In this document: piece by piece, positions 1-7,672 of the stretch
Layout: each line of letters begins with the position of its first letter
Numbering within the stretch: the stretch's first letter is position 1
Origin: Salinarimonas sp.
Lineage (GTDB): Bacteria; Pseudomonadota; Alphaproteobacteria; Rhizobiales; Beijerinckiaceae
DNA: 64,000 nt
Direction: 5' to 3'
Assembly: GCF_040111675.1 (NCBI RefSeq)
Contig: NZ_CP157794.1
Span: 1,226,001-1,290,000, forward strand
Program-made: the position numbers and the translations under genes
Notes under the pieces: generated by a model
Told to the model about the DNA's origin: nothing
What the model saw: the letters and a program-made list of their open reading frames with translations, nothing else
Databases searched by the model: none

Positions 1-1054
1 AGATGCGCACCACCGTCGTGCGGCGCTTGATCTCCTGGTTGAAGCGCTCGAGCATGTTCGTGGACTTCAGATGCTTATGGTGCTGGCGCGGCAGCCGGTA
101 GAAGGTCAGCGTCTCCTCGACGTTGTCCTCGACCCACTGCGTCAGCTTCGGGTACTTGTCCTGCCACTTGTTCAGCCAGCGGGCGAGATCCTGGCGGACC
201 TCGGCGAGGTCGCGCCGGTCGTAGAACCAGCGCAGCTCCTGCAGGCAGTCGTCGTCGTGCTTGCGCGGCACGTGGTCGAGAGCGTTACGCAGGAAGTGCA
301 CGTAGCAGCGTTGCCAGGCCGCGTCGGTGAGCGTCTCCGTCACCGCGCGCTTGAGCCCCTCGTGATCGTCCGAGACCACGAACTCCACGCCCGACAGCCC
401 CCGCGCCTTCAGCCCGAGCAGGAAGTCCCGCCAGCTCGAGCGGCTCTCCCGGTTGGCGAGCTCGACGCCCAGCACGTTGCGCCGCCCCTCCCCGTCGATC
501 CCGATCGCGACCAGCACGGCCCGGCTCTGGATCCCGATCTCGCGGACCTTCTCGTAGCGCGCGTCCAGGATCAGGTAGGGATAGGCCTCCGTCAGCGGCC
601 GGCGCGCGAACGCCTCCAGCTCCGCGTCCATACGCTTGTTGATCGCGCTGATCGCCGAGGCCGAGAAGGAGTGTCCGCACAGCTCCTCGGTGATCGCCTT
701 GACCTTGCGCGTCGAGACCCCCTGCACGTACATCTGCGCCAGCGCGCCCACCAGCGCCTTCTCCGAGCGCTGGTAGCGCTCGAACAGCTGCGTCGAGAAC
801 AGCCCGTGCCGATCCTGCGGCACCCGCAGCTCCAGCGTCCCGACCCGCGTCACCAGCGAGCGCGTGTAGTAGCCCGCACGGTAGCCCCGGCGCCCCTCCG
901 TCCGCTCGCTCTTCTCCGCGTTCAGCACCGCCGTCATCTCCGCCTCCAGCGTCGCCTCCACGATCGCTTGAACCATCCGCGGCAGATAATCCTCGTCCCG
1001 CGACAGCAGCGCCTGGACATCCAACGTGACGGACTTACCCTTCTCTCCGGTCAT
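1..1054 (-). CDS. IS256-family (mutator type) transposase, partial at the window edge
   Basis: This is a DDE transposase that cuts and rejoins the ends of its own insertion sequence. About 351 of some 400 residues are present; the last part lies to the left of the window. The two catalytic aspartates sit in LILDARYEKV and FVVSDDHEGLK, and the glutamate lies in the family signature STNMLERFNQEIKRRT near the window edge. A CYVHFLRNALDHVP block lies between. The start at 1054 (MTGEKGKSVTL) is preceded by a GGAGG ribosome site nine bases upstream. No frameshift or internal stop is seen, so the copy may be active. The frame is open to the edge. Confidence 0.93.
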   Translation of the reverse strand, partial: MTGEKGKSVTLDVQALLSRDEDYLPRMVQAIVEATLEAEMTAVLNAEKSERTEGRRGYRAGYYTRSLVTRVGTLELRVPQDRHGLFSTQLFERYQRSEKALVGALAQMYVQGVSTRKVKAITEELCGHSFSASAISAINKRMDAELEAFARRPLTEAYPYLILDARYEKVREIGIQSRAVLVAIGIDGEGRRNVLGVELANRESRSSWRDFLLGLKARGLSGVEFVVSDDHEGLKRAVTETLTDAAWQRCYVHFLRNALDHVPRKHDDDCLQELRWFYDRRDLAEVRQDLARWLNKWQDKYPKLTQWVEDNVEETLTFYRLPRQHHKHLKSTNMLERFNQEIKRRTTVVRI

Positions 1055-1150
1055 GGCATGCACCCTCCAGGGGTCGGTGACTTCAGACATCACCAGCGTG
1101 CCATGACCGCCGATCTTAGCATCGGATTTTTGCAGAAGACACAGTACGCG
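1..1150 (-). mobile_element. IS256-family insertion sequence, one end and most of the transposase
   Basis: The element holds a minus-strand mutator-type transposase that runs off the left edge. Its inner end must lie beyond the start codon at 1054. The stretch 1120-1150 (cggatttttgcagaagacac at 1122-1141) reads like the terminal inverted repeat of this family, which usually ends 80-100 bp before the transposase start. The exact boundary and the flanking target duplication cannot be fixed because the other end is outside the window, so the coordinate 1150 is an estimate. Confidence 0.7.
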
Positions 1151-1315
1151 ACCAAAAGAACGCGCGTGCGGCGCTGATCGGGTAGAGCCGCGCACGCCGT
1201 CCCCGCCCCCGCCCACCTCCGATCCCCCTCGCACCCCCGGCCGCCCTCGCGGCCGGGGCGCGAGCGCGCGCCGTTTCTCGCGCGCGCCCCTCCAGCCGAA
1301 GGAGACACCACCCCG

Positions 1316-1525
1316 ATGACCGAGACCAAGACCCCCCTCGCCAGCCGCACCGTCTGGGCGAACCTCGTCGGCCTCGCGGCGCTCGTCCTGCCGCTCGCGG
1401 GCTTCGACACGGCGAGCCTCGACCAGGAGCGCCTCGTCGAGGCCGGCGCGACGCTCGTCGCGGCGGCGAGCTTCGTCGCCTCGAGCGTGTTCCGCGTGGT
1501 GGCGACGCGCCGCCTGCGCGGCTGA
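1316..1525 (+). CDS. Small membrane protein, holin-like
   Basis: This 69-residue protein has an N-terminal basic/polar stretch, a first hydrophobic segment (about residues 14-29), a polar loop, a second hydrophobic segment (about 45-60) and a basic tail ending RRLRG. The pattern SRTVWANLVGLAALV resembles small phage-derived holin-like proteins of the Pam3-gp28 type, but that is recognition by eye only. A strong AAGGAG at 1299-1304 supports the ATG at 1316. It stands alone, about 170 bp from the insertion sequence end, and converges on the sensor kinase with a 6-bp gap. No lysis genes lie nearby, so it may be a domesticated phage remnant or an unrelated small membrane protein. Confidence 0.65.
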   Translation: MTETKTPLASRTVWANLVGLAALVLPLAGFDTASLDQERLVEAGATLVAAASFVASSVFRVVATRRLRG

Positions 1526-1531
1526 CGCGCC

Positions 1532-2923
1532 TCACGCCGCGGCCGGCAGGCGCAATTCCGCGCGCAGGCCCGGCCCGGCGTCGAGGAGGCTCAGCGTTCC
1601 CCCGTGGAGCCGCGCCACCGCGGCGACGAGGGAGAGGCCGAGCCCGAAGCCGGGGCGCGTGCGCGCCGTCTCGAGCCGCACGAAGCGCTCGAGCACGCGC
1701 GCGCGCTCCGCCTCGGGAATGCCCGGCCCGCGATCCGCGACCGCGATCAGAACCTCGCCCCCGACGCGCCGCGCCTCCAGCGTCACGGCCGCGCCGGGGG
1801 CGGCTTCGGCGGCGTATTTCAGGGCGTTGTCGAGGAGGTTCGCGAGCGCCTGCCCCAGGAGCTCGCGCGAGCCGTCCATCGGGAGCGAGGCCGCGACGTC
1901 GCGGACGAGCGGCACGCCCGCCTCCTCGGCGGCCGCCTCGTAGAGCTCGCCCACGCCCCGCGCGATCTCGGCCGCGTCGATGCGCGCGAGCGGCGCCTCC
2001 GCGTTGCCGGCCTCCAGCCGCGCGATCATCAGGAGCGCGTTGAACACGCGGATGATGTCGTCGGTCTCCGCGATCGTCCGCTCCAGCGCCTCGCGCAGGG
2101 CCTGCGGCGACTCCGCCGTGCGCAGCGCCTCGTCGGCGCGGGCGCGCAGGCGCGCCAGCGGGCTCTTCAGGTCGTGGGCGATGTTGTCCGAGACCTGGCG
2201 CATCCCCTCCATCAATTCCCCGATCCGGTCGAGCATGGCGTTGAGGTTCTCCGCCAGCCGATCGAGCTCGTCCCCCGACGGTCCCACCGCGAGCCGGCCC
2301 GAGAGGTCGCCGCCCATGATCGTGCGCGTCGTCGCCGTCATCGCCTCGATGCGGCCGAGCACGCGCTTCGAGACGAGCCAGCCGCCGACGAAGCCGAGCG
2401 CGACGAGGACCAGCAGCGACCAGCCGAAGGCGCCCCGGATCGCCTCGACGAGCCGGTCGCGCTCGCCCATGTCCCGCCCGACCAGCAGGCGAAATCCCCC
2501 CGGCAGCACGAACACCCGCACCAGCGCCCGGTGCACCGCGACCCCCCCGTCGTCCTCGGCGGCGATGCGGCCGTACTCGATGACGCGCTGGCCCGGATCG
2601 TCGAGGGCCCCGGGCGAGACCGAGACGACGTTGCCGGTGATGCGCTCGCCGAGCGGCGTCGTGAACAGGTAGACGGAGGCGCCCGGCGTCTGCGCGCGCC
2701 GCTCCACCGCGCCGTAGAGCCGCCGCAGCCCCCCGCGCCGATAGACGAGCTCGAGCTCGGCGATCTCCGCCTCGATCGTCTCCACCATGCCCCGCGTCAT
2801 GATCCGCTCGGCGCTCCACGCGACGTAGCCCAGCGCCAGCACGATCGAGAGCGCGAAGATCCCGAGATAGAACAGCGACAGCTTGAACGCCGTCGTGCGC
2901 AGGAGCTTGCCGAGCGCCCTCAC
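1532..2923 (-). CDS. Two-component sensor histidine kinase
   Basis: This is an inner-membrane sensor kinase of 463 residues. A first membrane segment lies at about 13-36, a periplasmic domain follows, and a second membrane segment lies at about 166-185. A HAMP linker precedes the phosphoacceptor box IAHDLKSP (His250). The ATPase core shows the N box LLDNALKYA, the G1 box DRGPGIP and the G2 box GFGLGLSL. The start is GTG at 2923, whose GTGA overlaps the stop of the upstream regulator gene by four bases, so the two are translationally coupled. The signal sensed is unknown; the nearby HtrA protease suggests envelope stress, which is inference from context. Confidence 0.92.
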   Translation of the reverse strand: MRALGKLLRTTAFKLSLFYLGIFALSIVLALGYVAWSAERIMTRGMVETIEAEIAELELVYRRGGLRRLYGAVERRAQTPGASVYLFTTPLGERITGNVVSVSPGALDDPGQRVIEYGRIAAEDDGGVAVHRALVRVFVLPGGFRLLVGRDMGERDRLVEAIRGAFGWSLLVLVALGFVGGWLVSKRVLGRIEAMTATTRTIMGGDLSGRLAVGPSGDELDRLAENLNAMLDRIGELMEGMRQVSDNIAHDLKSPLARLRARADEALRTAESPQALREALERTIAETDDIIRVFNALLMIARLEAGNAEAPLARIDAAEIARGVGELYEAAAEEAGVPLVRDVAASLPMDGSRELLGQALANLLDNALKYAAEAAPGAAVTLEARRVGGEVLIAVADRGPGIPEAERARVLERFVRLETARTRPGFGLGLSLVAAVARLHGGTLSLLDAGPGLRAELRLPAAA

Positions 2924-3609
2924 TCCGCCGCCCCGCGCAGCCGGTATCCCGCCCCGCGCACGGTCTGGATCAGCGGCGGCTCGAAACCCTTGTCGACCTT
3001 GGCGCGCAGCCGCGAGACGTGGACGTCGATGACGTTGGTCTGCGGGTCGAAATGATAGTCCCAGACGTGCTCGAGCAGCATCGTCCGCGTGACGACGCGC
3101 CCGGCGTTCGCCATCAGGTATTCGAGCAGCCGGAACTCGCGCGGCTGCAGCTCGATCTCTTGGCCCGCACGGGTCACGCGCCGGGCGAGGCGGTCGAGCT
3201 CGAGATCGCCGATGCGGTAGACGGTCGGCTCGGCTGCGGGCGCCGGCCCGCCGCGCCGGCGCGCCAGCACCTCGATGCGGGCGAGGAGCTCGGAGAAGGC
3301 GTAGGGCTTGGGCAGGTAGTCGTCGCCGCCCGCCCGCAGGCCCTTGACCCGGTCGTCCACCTGGCCGAGCGCCGAGAGGATGAGGACCGGCGTCGCCACG
3401 CCCTGCTCGCGTAGCGAGCGGATCAGCGAGAGCCCGTCGAGCTTTGGCAGCATGCGGTCGACGATCAGCACGTCGTGCTCGCCGGCCTCCGCGAGCGCGT
3501 AGCCGTCGAGCCCGGTCTCGGCCTGGTCGACGCTGTGCCCCGCCTCGCGCAGCCCCTTGGCCAGATACGCCGCCGCCTCGCGGTCGTCTTCGACGATGAG
3601 GATCTTCAT
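2920..3609 (-). CDS. OmpR-family response regulator
   Basis: This is a DNA-binding response regulator of 229 residues. The receiver domain (1-115) has the acidic pair EDD at 8-10, the phosphoacceptor Asp51 in VLIVDRMLP and the conserved Lys in PKPYAFSELL. A winged-helix OmpR-type domain follows (about 130-226), with PREFRLLEYLMANAGRVVTR and the C-terminal hairpin TVRGAGYRLR. It is the first gene of a two-gene minus-strand operon with the sensor kinase, overlapping it by four bases. A palindromic repeat lies upstream between it and the HtrA protease gene. It is of the general CusR/QseB type; its regulon is not visible. Confidence 0.94.
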   Translation of the reverse strand: MKILIVEDDREAAAYLAKGLREAGHSVDQAETGLDGYALAEAGEHDVLIVDRMLPKLDGLSLIRSLREQGVATPVLILSALGQVDDRVKGLRAGGDDYLPKPYAFSELLARIEVLARRRGGPAPAAEPTVYRIGDLELDRLARRVTRAGQEIELQPREFRLLEYLMANAGRVVTRTMLLEHVWDYHFDPQTNVIDVHVSRLRAKVDKGFEPPLIQTVRGAGYRLRGAAE

Positions 3610-3665
3610 GGTCCCTGGCAGATAGGAACGCCTCTCCCGGATGGGAGAGGGGCATGTGGAGGTCC

Positions 3666-3843
3666 GTCATCCCGGGCCGCGAAGCGGACCCGGGACCCAT
3701 ACCCGCGACGCTGGCTCGAGCGCGCATGCCGCGCTCGTCGCGCGACAGTGGGGTACGCGAATGTCGCGCGACGCAGCCTGAAGGCTGCGAAACCGGCGTC
3801 GGCGCGTATGGGTCCCGGGTCGCCGTTCGGCGCCCGGGATGAC
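3666..3843. repeat. Interspersed palindromic repeat, GTCATCCCGG family, copy 1
   Basis: This 178-bp unit begins GTCATCCCGGGCCGCGAAGC and ends with its near reverse complement, GCGCCCGGGATGAC. Inside, a second arm pair (GGGACCCATA against TATGGGTCCC) and the short hairpin GCCTGAAGGC are visible. The same plan recurs at 18733-18910 and in the array at 63111-63754. It sits between the response regulator and the protease gene and could fold into a long RNA hairpin. Reading frames inside it are artefacts of the repeat. Confidence 0.85.
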
Positions 3844-3895
3844 GGTGGCGAGGCCGCCCCAGCCGGCCGTTCTCGGCCCGCTCCCGCGCGATCGC

Positions 3896-5083
3896 TCACG
3901 TCCCCAGCCGGCCGATGCGCACGTCGATCGTCGCCTCGCGGCCCTTGCGGAAGACGGTGAGCGGCACCTGCGTCCCCGGCGCGATCGCCGCGATTCGGCG
4001 GGTGAGATCACGGTGGTCCTCCACCGCCTCGCCGGCGACGGCGAGGATGACGTCTCCCGTGCGCAGCCCCGCGGAGGCGGCCGGGGTGCCCGGCTGGGGC
4101 TGGGCGATCAGCGCGCCCCGCGCCGTGCCGAGCCCGATCGCCTCGGCGATCTCCGGCGTCACCGCCTGCACCTGCACGCCGAGGAAGCCGCGGGTCACCG
4201 CCCCGTCCGCGCGCAGCTGGCTCGTCACGTCCTCGGCCACGTGGGCGGGAATGGCGAAGGCGATGCCGACGTTTCCGCCCGACGGCGAGAAGATCGCCGT
4301 GTTCACCCCCACCACCTGGCCCCGCAGGTTGAAGGTCGGCCCGCCGGAATTGCCGCGGTTGATCGGCGCGTCGATCTGGATGAAGTCGTCGTAGGGCCCC
4401 GCGCCGATGTCGCGCGCCTGTGCCGAGACGATGCCCGCCGTCACCGTGCCGCCGAGCCCGAACGGGTTGCCGATCGCCACCACCCAATCGCCGATGCGCG
4501 TCGCCTCCGGGGCGAACTCCACGTAGGGGAAGCGCGCGCCGTCGGCGTCCACCTTGACGAGGGCGAGGTCGGTGCGCGGATCCGTGCCGACCACGCGGGC
4601 GTCGAAGACGCGCCCGTCGTCCATCAGGATCTCCACCTCGGCGGCGTTCTCGACGACGTGGTGGTTGGTGACGAGATAGCCGTCCTGCGAGACGAAGAAG
4701 CCCGAGCCCTGCGAGGCCGCGAAGCGCTCCGGCGGCGGCCCGCGGCGCCCGCGCGGCTCGCGGTCCTCGAAGCGGCGGAAGAAGTCGTAGAGCGGGTGTC
4801 CCGGCTCGATCCCCGGCAGCGGCGACGGTCCCCCGAAGACCTCCGGCCCACGGGTCGCGACCGTCTGCGCCCGCACCCGCACCGACACGACGGCCGGGCG
4901 CACGCGCTCGACCACGTCGGCGAAGGAGGGCATCACCAGGGGCTGCTCGAGCGTCAGCGGGTCGGCCTGCGCCGGCGGCGGCGGCAGCATGCCCGTGCCC
5001 ACGGCCCCGGCGCCTGCGAGCGCGGCGAGGCCGGCGGCGGCGAGAAGGCCGGCGCGGGCGGTGACGACGAGCGATCGCGGCAT
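3896..5083 (-). CDS. HtrA/Deg-family periplasmic serine protease
   Basis: This 395-residue protease probably degrades or refolds damaged envelope proteins. An N-terminal hydrophobic segment (about 8-30) looks like a signal peptide or anchor, followed by a proline-rich linker. The trypsin-like domain carries the catalytic triad His142 (TNHHVV), Asp172 (RTDLALVK) and Ser246 (RGNSGGP). Only one PDZ domain is seen (about 295-392, beginning VTRGFLGVQVQ), so it is closer to DegS/DegQ-like forms than to two-PDZ DegP. The ATG at 5083 is chosen because the earlier open frame lacks a signal peptide. In related Hyphomicrobiales a Deg protease follows the cytochrome c maturation genes; here it is on the opposite strand with a lipoprotein gene between. 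Confidence 0.92.
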   Translation of the reverse strand: MPRSLVVTARAGLLAAAGLAALAGAGAVGTGMLPPPPAQADPLTLEQPLVMPSFADVVERVRPAVVSVRVRAQTVATRGPEVFGGPSPLPGIEPGHPLYDFFRRFEDREPRGRRGPPPERFAASQGSGFFVSQDGYLVTNHHVVENAAEVEILMDDGRVFDARVVGTDPRTDLALVKVDADGARFPYVEFAPEATRIGDWVVAIGNPFGLGGTVTAGIVSAQARDIGAGPYDDFIQIDAPINRGNSGGPTFNLRGQVVGVNTAIFSPSGGNVGIAFAIPAHVAEDVTSQLRADGAVTRGFLGVQVQAVTPEIAEAIGLGTARGALIAQPQPGTPAASAGLRTGDVILAVAGEAVEDHRDLTRRIAAIAPGTQVPLTVFRKGREATIDVRIGRLGT

Positions 5084-5299
5084 GGCGGCATGGCTCCTGT
5101 GCTGTGGCGGAATCCTCGCGACCGATCCTGCCACGGCCGAGCTTGCCGCGTCCTCACCCGAAGATGACAATTCGGTAAGGTGGCGATGCGGGTCGGCGCC
5201 GCGGCCCGCAGTCCCGCCATTCACCCGCCGTTCATCATCCTGCCGCTTTATGGGCGTGAACAAGCGACACCGTTCACATTCATGCGAGTCGTGACCACC

Positions 5300-5767
5300 A
5301 TGAAGACTTCCCGTATCGCCCTGGCGGGCGTCGTCGCCGCCACCCTGACCCTCGGCGCCTGCGCCGGGGCCGGCCCGAACCAGCAGGTCGGCGGCTTCTC
5401 CGGCGCGCTGATCGGCGGCGCCATCGGCTCGCAGTTCGGCGGCGGCACCGCCGAGCGCATCGCGGCCGGCGCGCTCGGCGCGGCGATCGGCGGCCTGATC
5501 GGCGGCCAGATCGGCGCCAACCTCGACGCCGAGGAGCAGCGCCGCGCCTACATCGCCCAGCAGCAGGCCTTCGCCGCGCCTTCCGGCCGGCCGGTGCGCT
5601 GGCAGGGCGACGACGCCTACGGCGAGGTGATCGCCTTCGAGCCCGTCCAGACCCGCGCCGGCTATTGCCGCGAGTACCAGCACACCGTCTATATCGGCGG
5701 GCGTCCGCAGCAGGCCTACGGCACCGCCTGCCGCCAGCCGGACGGCTCCTGGCAGATCGTCGGCTGA
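5300..5767 (+). CDS. Glycine-zipper lipoprotein, 17-kDa surface antigen type
   Basis: This is a 155-residue outer-membrane lipoprotein. The signal peptide ends in a lipobox LGAC (Cys21), followed by a glycine-zipper region with repeated GALIGGAIG and GGLIGGQIG motifs at about 35-75, like the rickettsial 17-kDa antigen and SlyB families. The C-terminal part (YCREYQHTVYIGG, then YGTACRQPDGSW) is the usual small beta domain of these proteins. The ATG at 5300 (MKTSRIALAG) is preferred over upstream starts because it puts the signal peptide at the N-terminus. It is divergent from the HtrA gene and is followed by a clear intrinsic terminator. Confidence 0.88.
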   Translation: MKTSRIALAGVVAATLTLGACAGAGPNQQVGGFSGALIGGAIGSQFGGGTAERIAAGALGAAIGGLIGGQIGANLDAEEQRRAYIAQQQAFAAPSGRPVRWQGDDAYGEVIAFEPVQTRAGYCREYQHTVYIGGRPQQAYGTACRQPDGSWQIVG

Positions 5768-5803
5768 GCCGAAGCGCATAATTCAGCGGCTGGACGCCGG
5801 GAA

Positions 5804-5828
5804 AAGGGGCTGGATCAGCCCCTTTTTT
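5804..5828 (+). terminator. Intrinsic terminator after the lipoprotein gene
   Basis: The stem AAGGGGCT pairs with AGCCCCTT around a five-base loop and runs into six Ts, a standard rho-independent terminator. It separates the lipoprotein transcript from the ccm genes. Confidence 0.9.
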
Positions 5829-5909
5829 GTGCGTACTTCTCCTCGCGTGACACCGTGTCGCCGAGCGGTAGCATCGTTCCGCCGCGTTCGACGCAGTACA
5901 TTCGGGGCC

Positions 5910-7076
5910 ATGACGATCTGGATCCTCTTCGCCGTGATGACGGGCGCCGCCGTGCTGGCGGTGCTCGTGCCGTTGTCCCGCCGCAAGCCGACGGAGGCCG
6001 CGAGCGCGGCCGAGGGCGAGCGTCTCTTCTACGAGGACCAGATCGCCGAGATCGAGCGCGACCACGGCCGCGGCCTGATCACCGCCGAGGAGATGCGCGC
6101 CGCCAAGGCCGAGGCCGCCCGCCGCCTGATCCGCGCCGCCTCGAACGAGCGCGACCCCAAGGATGCGGTCGACGAGCCGGCCCTGCGCCGGCGCCGCGCG
6201 GCCTCCGCCATCGCGCTCTCGTCCGTGCCGCTGCTCGCGCTGGCCGTCTACGGCGCCTACGGCTCGCCGCACCTTCCGGCCCAGCCGCTCTCCGCGCGGC
6301 TGGAGCAGACCATCGACCCGCGCAATCTCGACATCACCGAGGCGGTGGCCCGCATCGAGGCGCATCTCGCCGCCGATCCGGACGACGGTCGCGGCTGGGA
6401 CGTGCTCGGCCCCGTCTACATGCGCGAGGGCCGCTACCGCGACGCGGCCGGGGCCTATCTCAACGCGATGCGCCTGCTCGGCGAGGACCCGACGCGCCTC
6501 GCCAATCTCGGCGAGGCGCTGGTCAACGCCGAGGCCGGCGTCATCAAGGCGCAGGCGCGCGAGGCCTTCGAGCGGGCGCTGGCGCTCGACGCGAACCACC
6601 CCAAGGCGCGCTTCTACCTCGCCCAGGCCCTCGAGCAGGACGGGGACGTCGACGCCGCCCGCGCCGCCTACGAGGAGATCGCCCGCCGCTCGCCCGCGAA
6701 CGCGCCCTGGATGGGCATCGTCAACGAGCGCCTCGTCGCCGTCGGCGGCGAGCCCCTCGCCCCGCGCGAGAACCCGTTCGCCGGCGCGCCCGGCTCGGAG
6801 GCCGGCGCCGCGCTGGCCGCGCTCCCCGAGGCGGATCGCCTTGCGGCGATCGGCGGCATGGTCGAAGGCCTCGCTTCGCGCTTGAAGGAGGAAGGCGGCA
6901 CGGCGGACGAGTGGGTGCGGCTGCTGCGCTCCTACGCGGTCCTCGGCGAGCGCGACAAGGCGCAGGGCGCCCTCGCGGACGCGCGGACGGCGCTCGCGGG
7001 GGACGCGCAGGCGCTCTCCGCGCTCGACGCCGCCGCCGCCGAGATGGGCCTGCCGCCCGCCGCGCAGGCCCAGTGA
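5910..7076 (+). CDS. ccmI: Cytochrome c maturation protein CcmI (CycH)
   Basis: CcmI presents apocytochrome c to the heme ligation machinery at the periplasmic face of the membrane. The protein has 388 residues. Membrane segment 1 is at about 1-22 ([19 protein letters not shown]). A cytoplasmic leucine-zipper-like loop follows ([19 protein letters not shown]), then membrane segment 2 at about 95-115 and a periplasmic TPR region (about 145-290) with [14 protein letters not shown] and [13 protein letters not shown]. The ATG at 5910 is chosen because it begins the first membrane helix; the longer upstream frame adds a basic stretch with no membrane character. It is the first gene of ccmI-ccmE-ccmF-ccmH, downstream of the terminator at 5804. 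Confidence 0.93.
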   Translation: MTIWILFAVMTGAAVLAVLVPLSRRKPTEAASAAEGERLFYEDQIAEIERDHGRGLITAEEMRAAKAEAARRLIRAASNERDPKDAVDEPALRRRRAASAIALSSVPLLALAVYGAYGSPHLPAQPLSARLEQTIDPRNLDITEAVARIEAHLAADPDDGRGWDVLGPVYMREGRYRDAAGAYLNAMRLLGEDPTRLANLGEALVNAEAGVIKAQAREAFERALALDANHPKARFYLAQALEQDGDVDAARAAYEEIARRSPANAPWMGIVNERLVAVGGEPLAPRENPFAGAPGSEAGAALAALPEADRLAAIGGMVEGLASRLKEEGGTADEWVRLLRSYAVLGERDKAQGALADARTALAGDAQALSALDAAAAEMGLPPAAQAQ

Positions 7077-7128
7077 ACCGTGGAACAATGATCCGTGGAA
7101 CGATGACCGAGTTCGGGACCAGCGAGCG

Positions 7129-7620
7129 ATGACGAGAAAGCAACGCCGCCTCACCATGATCGGCGCAGCCGGCGCGACGCTCGCGATCGCGCTCGGCCTC
7201 GTCCTGTGGGCGATGAGCGACACGATCGTGTTCTTCCGCGCGCCGGCGCAGGTCGTCGCCGAGGGCGTCGAGCCCGGCGTGCGCTTCCGCCTCGGCGGGC
7301 TCGTCGAGGCGGGCTCGGTGGAGCGCCACGGCGACCAGATCACCACCTTCAAGGTGGGCGACGGCGGCGGCATCGTCGCCGTTCGCTACCAGGGCCTGCT
7401 GCCGGACCTGTTCCGGGAAGGGCAGGGCGTCGTCGCCGAGGGCCGTCTCGACCCGGCGGGGCTCTTCGTCGCAGACACGGTTCTCGCCCGCCACGACGAG
7501 AACTACATGCCGCGCGAGGTGGCCGACGCGCTCAAGGAGAACGGCCTGTGGCAGCACGACGGTCCCGCCGTGCGGCCCGCCGCCGCCCGCGACCTGCCGA
7601 TCACGACGCCGACGCAGTGA
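7129..7620 (+). CDS. ccmE: Heme chaperone CcmE (CycJ)
   Basis: CcmE binds heme covalently in the periplasm and hands it to CcmF. It has 163 residues. A short basic N-terminus precedes a single membrane anchor (about 10-29), then an OB-fold beta-barrel domain. The heme-binding histidine is His122 in the canonical motif [10 protein letters not shown], with the ligand tyrosine Tyr126. Length is normal for the family. It lies 52 bp after ccmI and 52 bp before ccmF on the same strand. Confidence 0.97.
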   Translation: MTRKQRRLTMIGAAGATLAIALGLVLWAMSDTIVFFRAPAQVVAEGVEPGVRFRLGGLVEAGSVERHGDQITTFKVGDGGGIVAVRYQGLLPDLFREGQGVVAEGRLDPAGLFVADTVLARHDENYMPREVADALKENGLWQHDGPAVRPAAARDLPITTPTQ

Positions 7621-7672
7621 TCTGGCGTCGCTCCCCCGCAACCGAGAACGATCCGACGAGGAACGCGCCGCG

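Noticed and set aside
1532..3727. A 731-codon open frame that looks like a regulator-kinase fusion
   Set aside because: The first part is an alternative frame of the response regulator; the two genes are separate and overlap by four bases.
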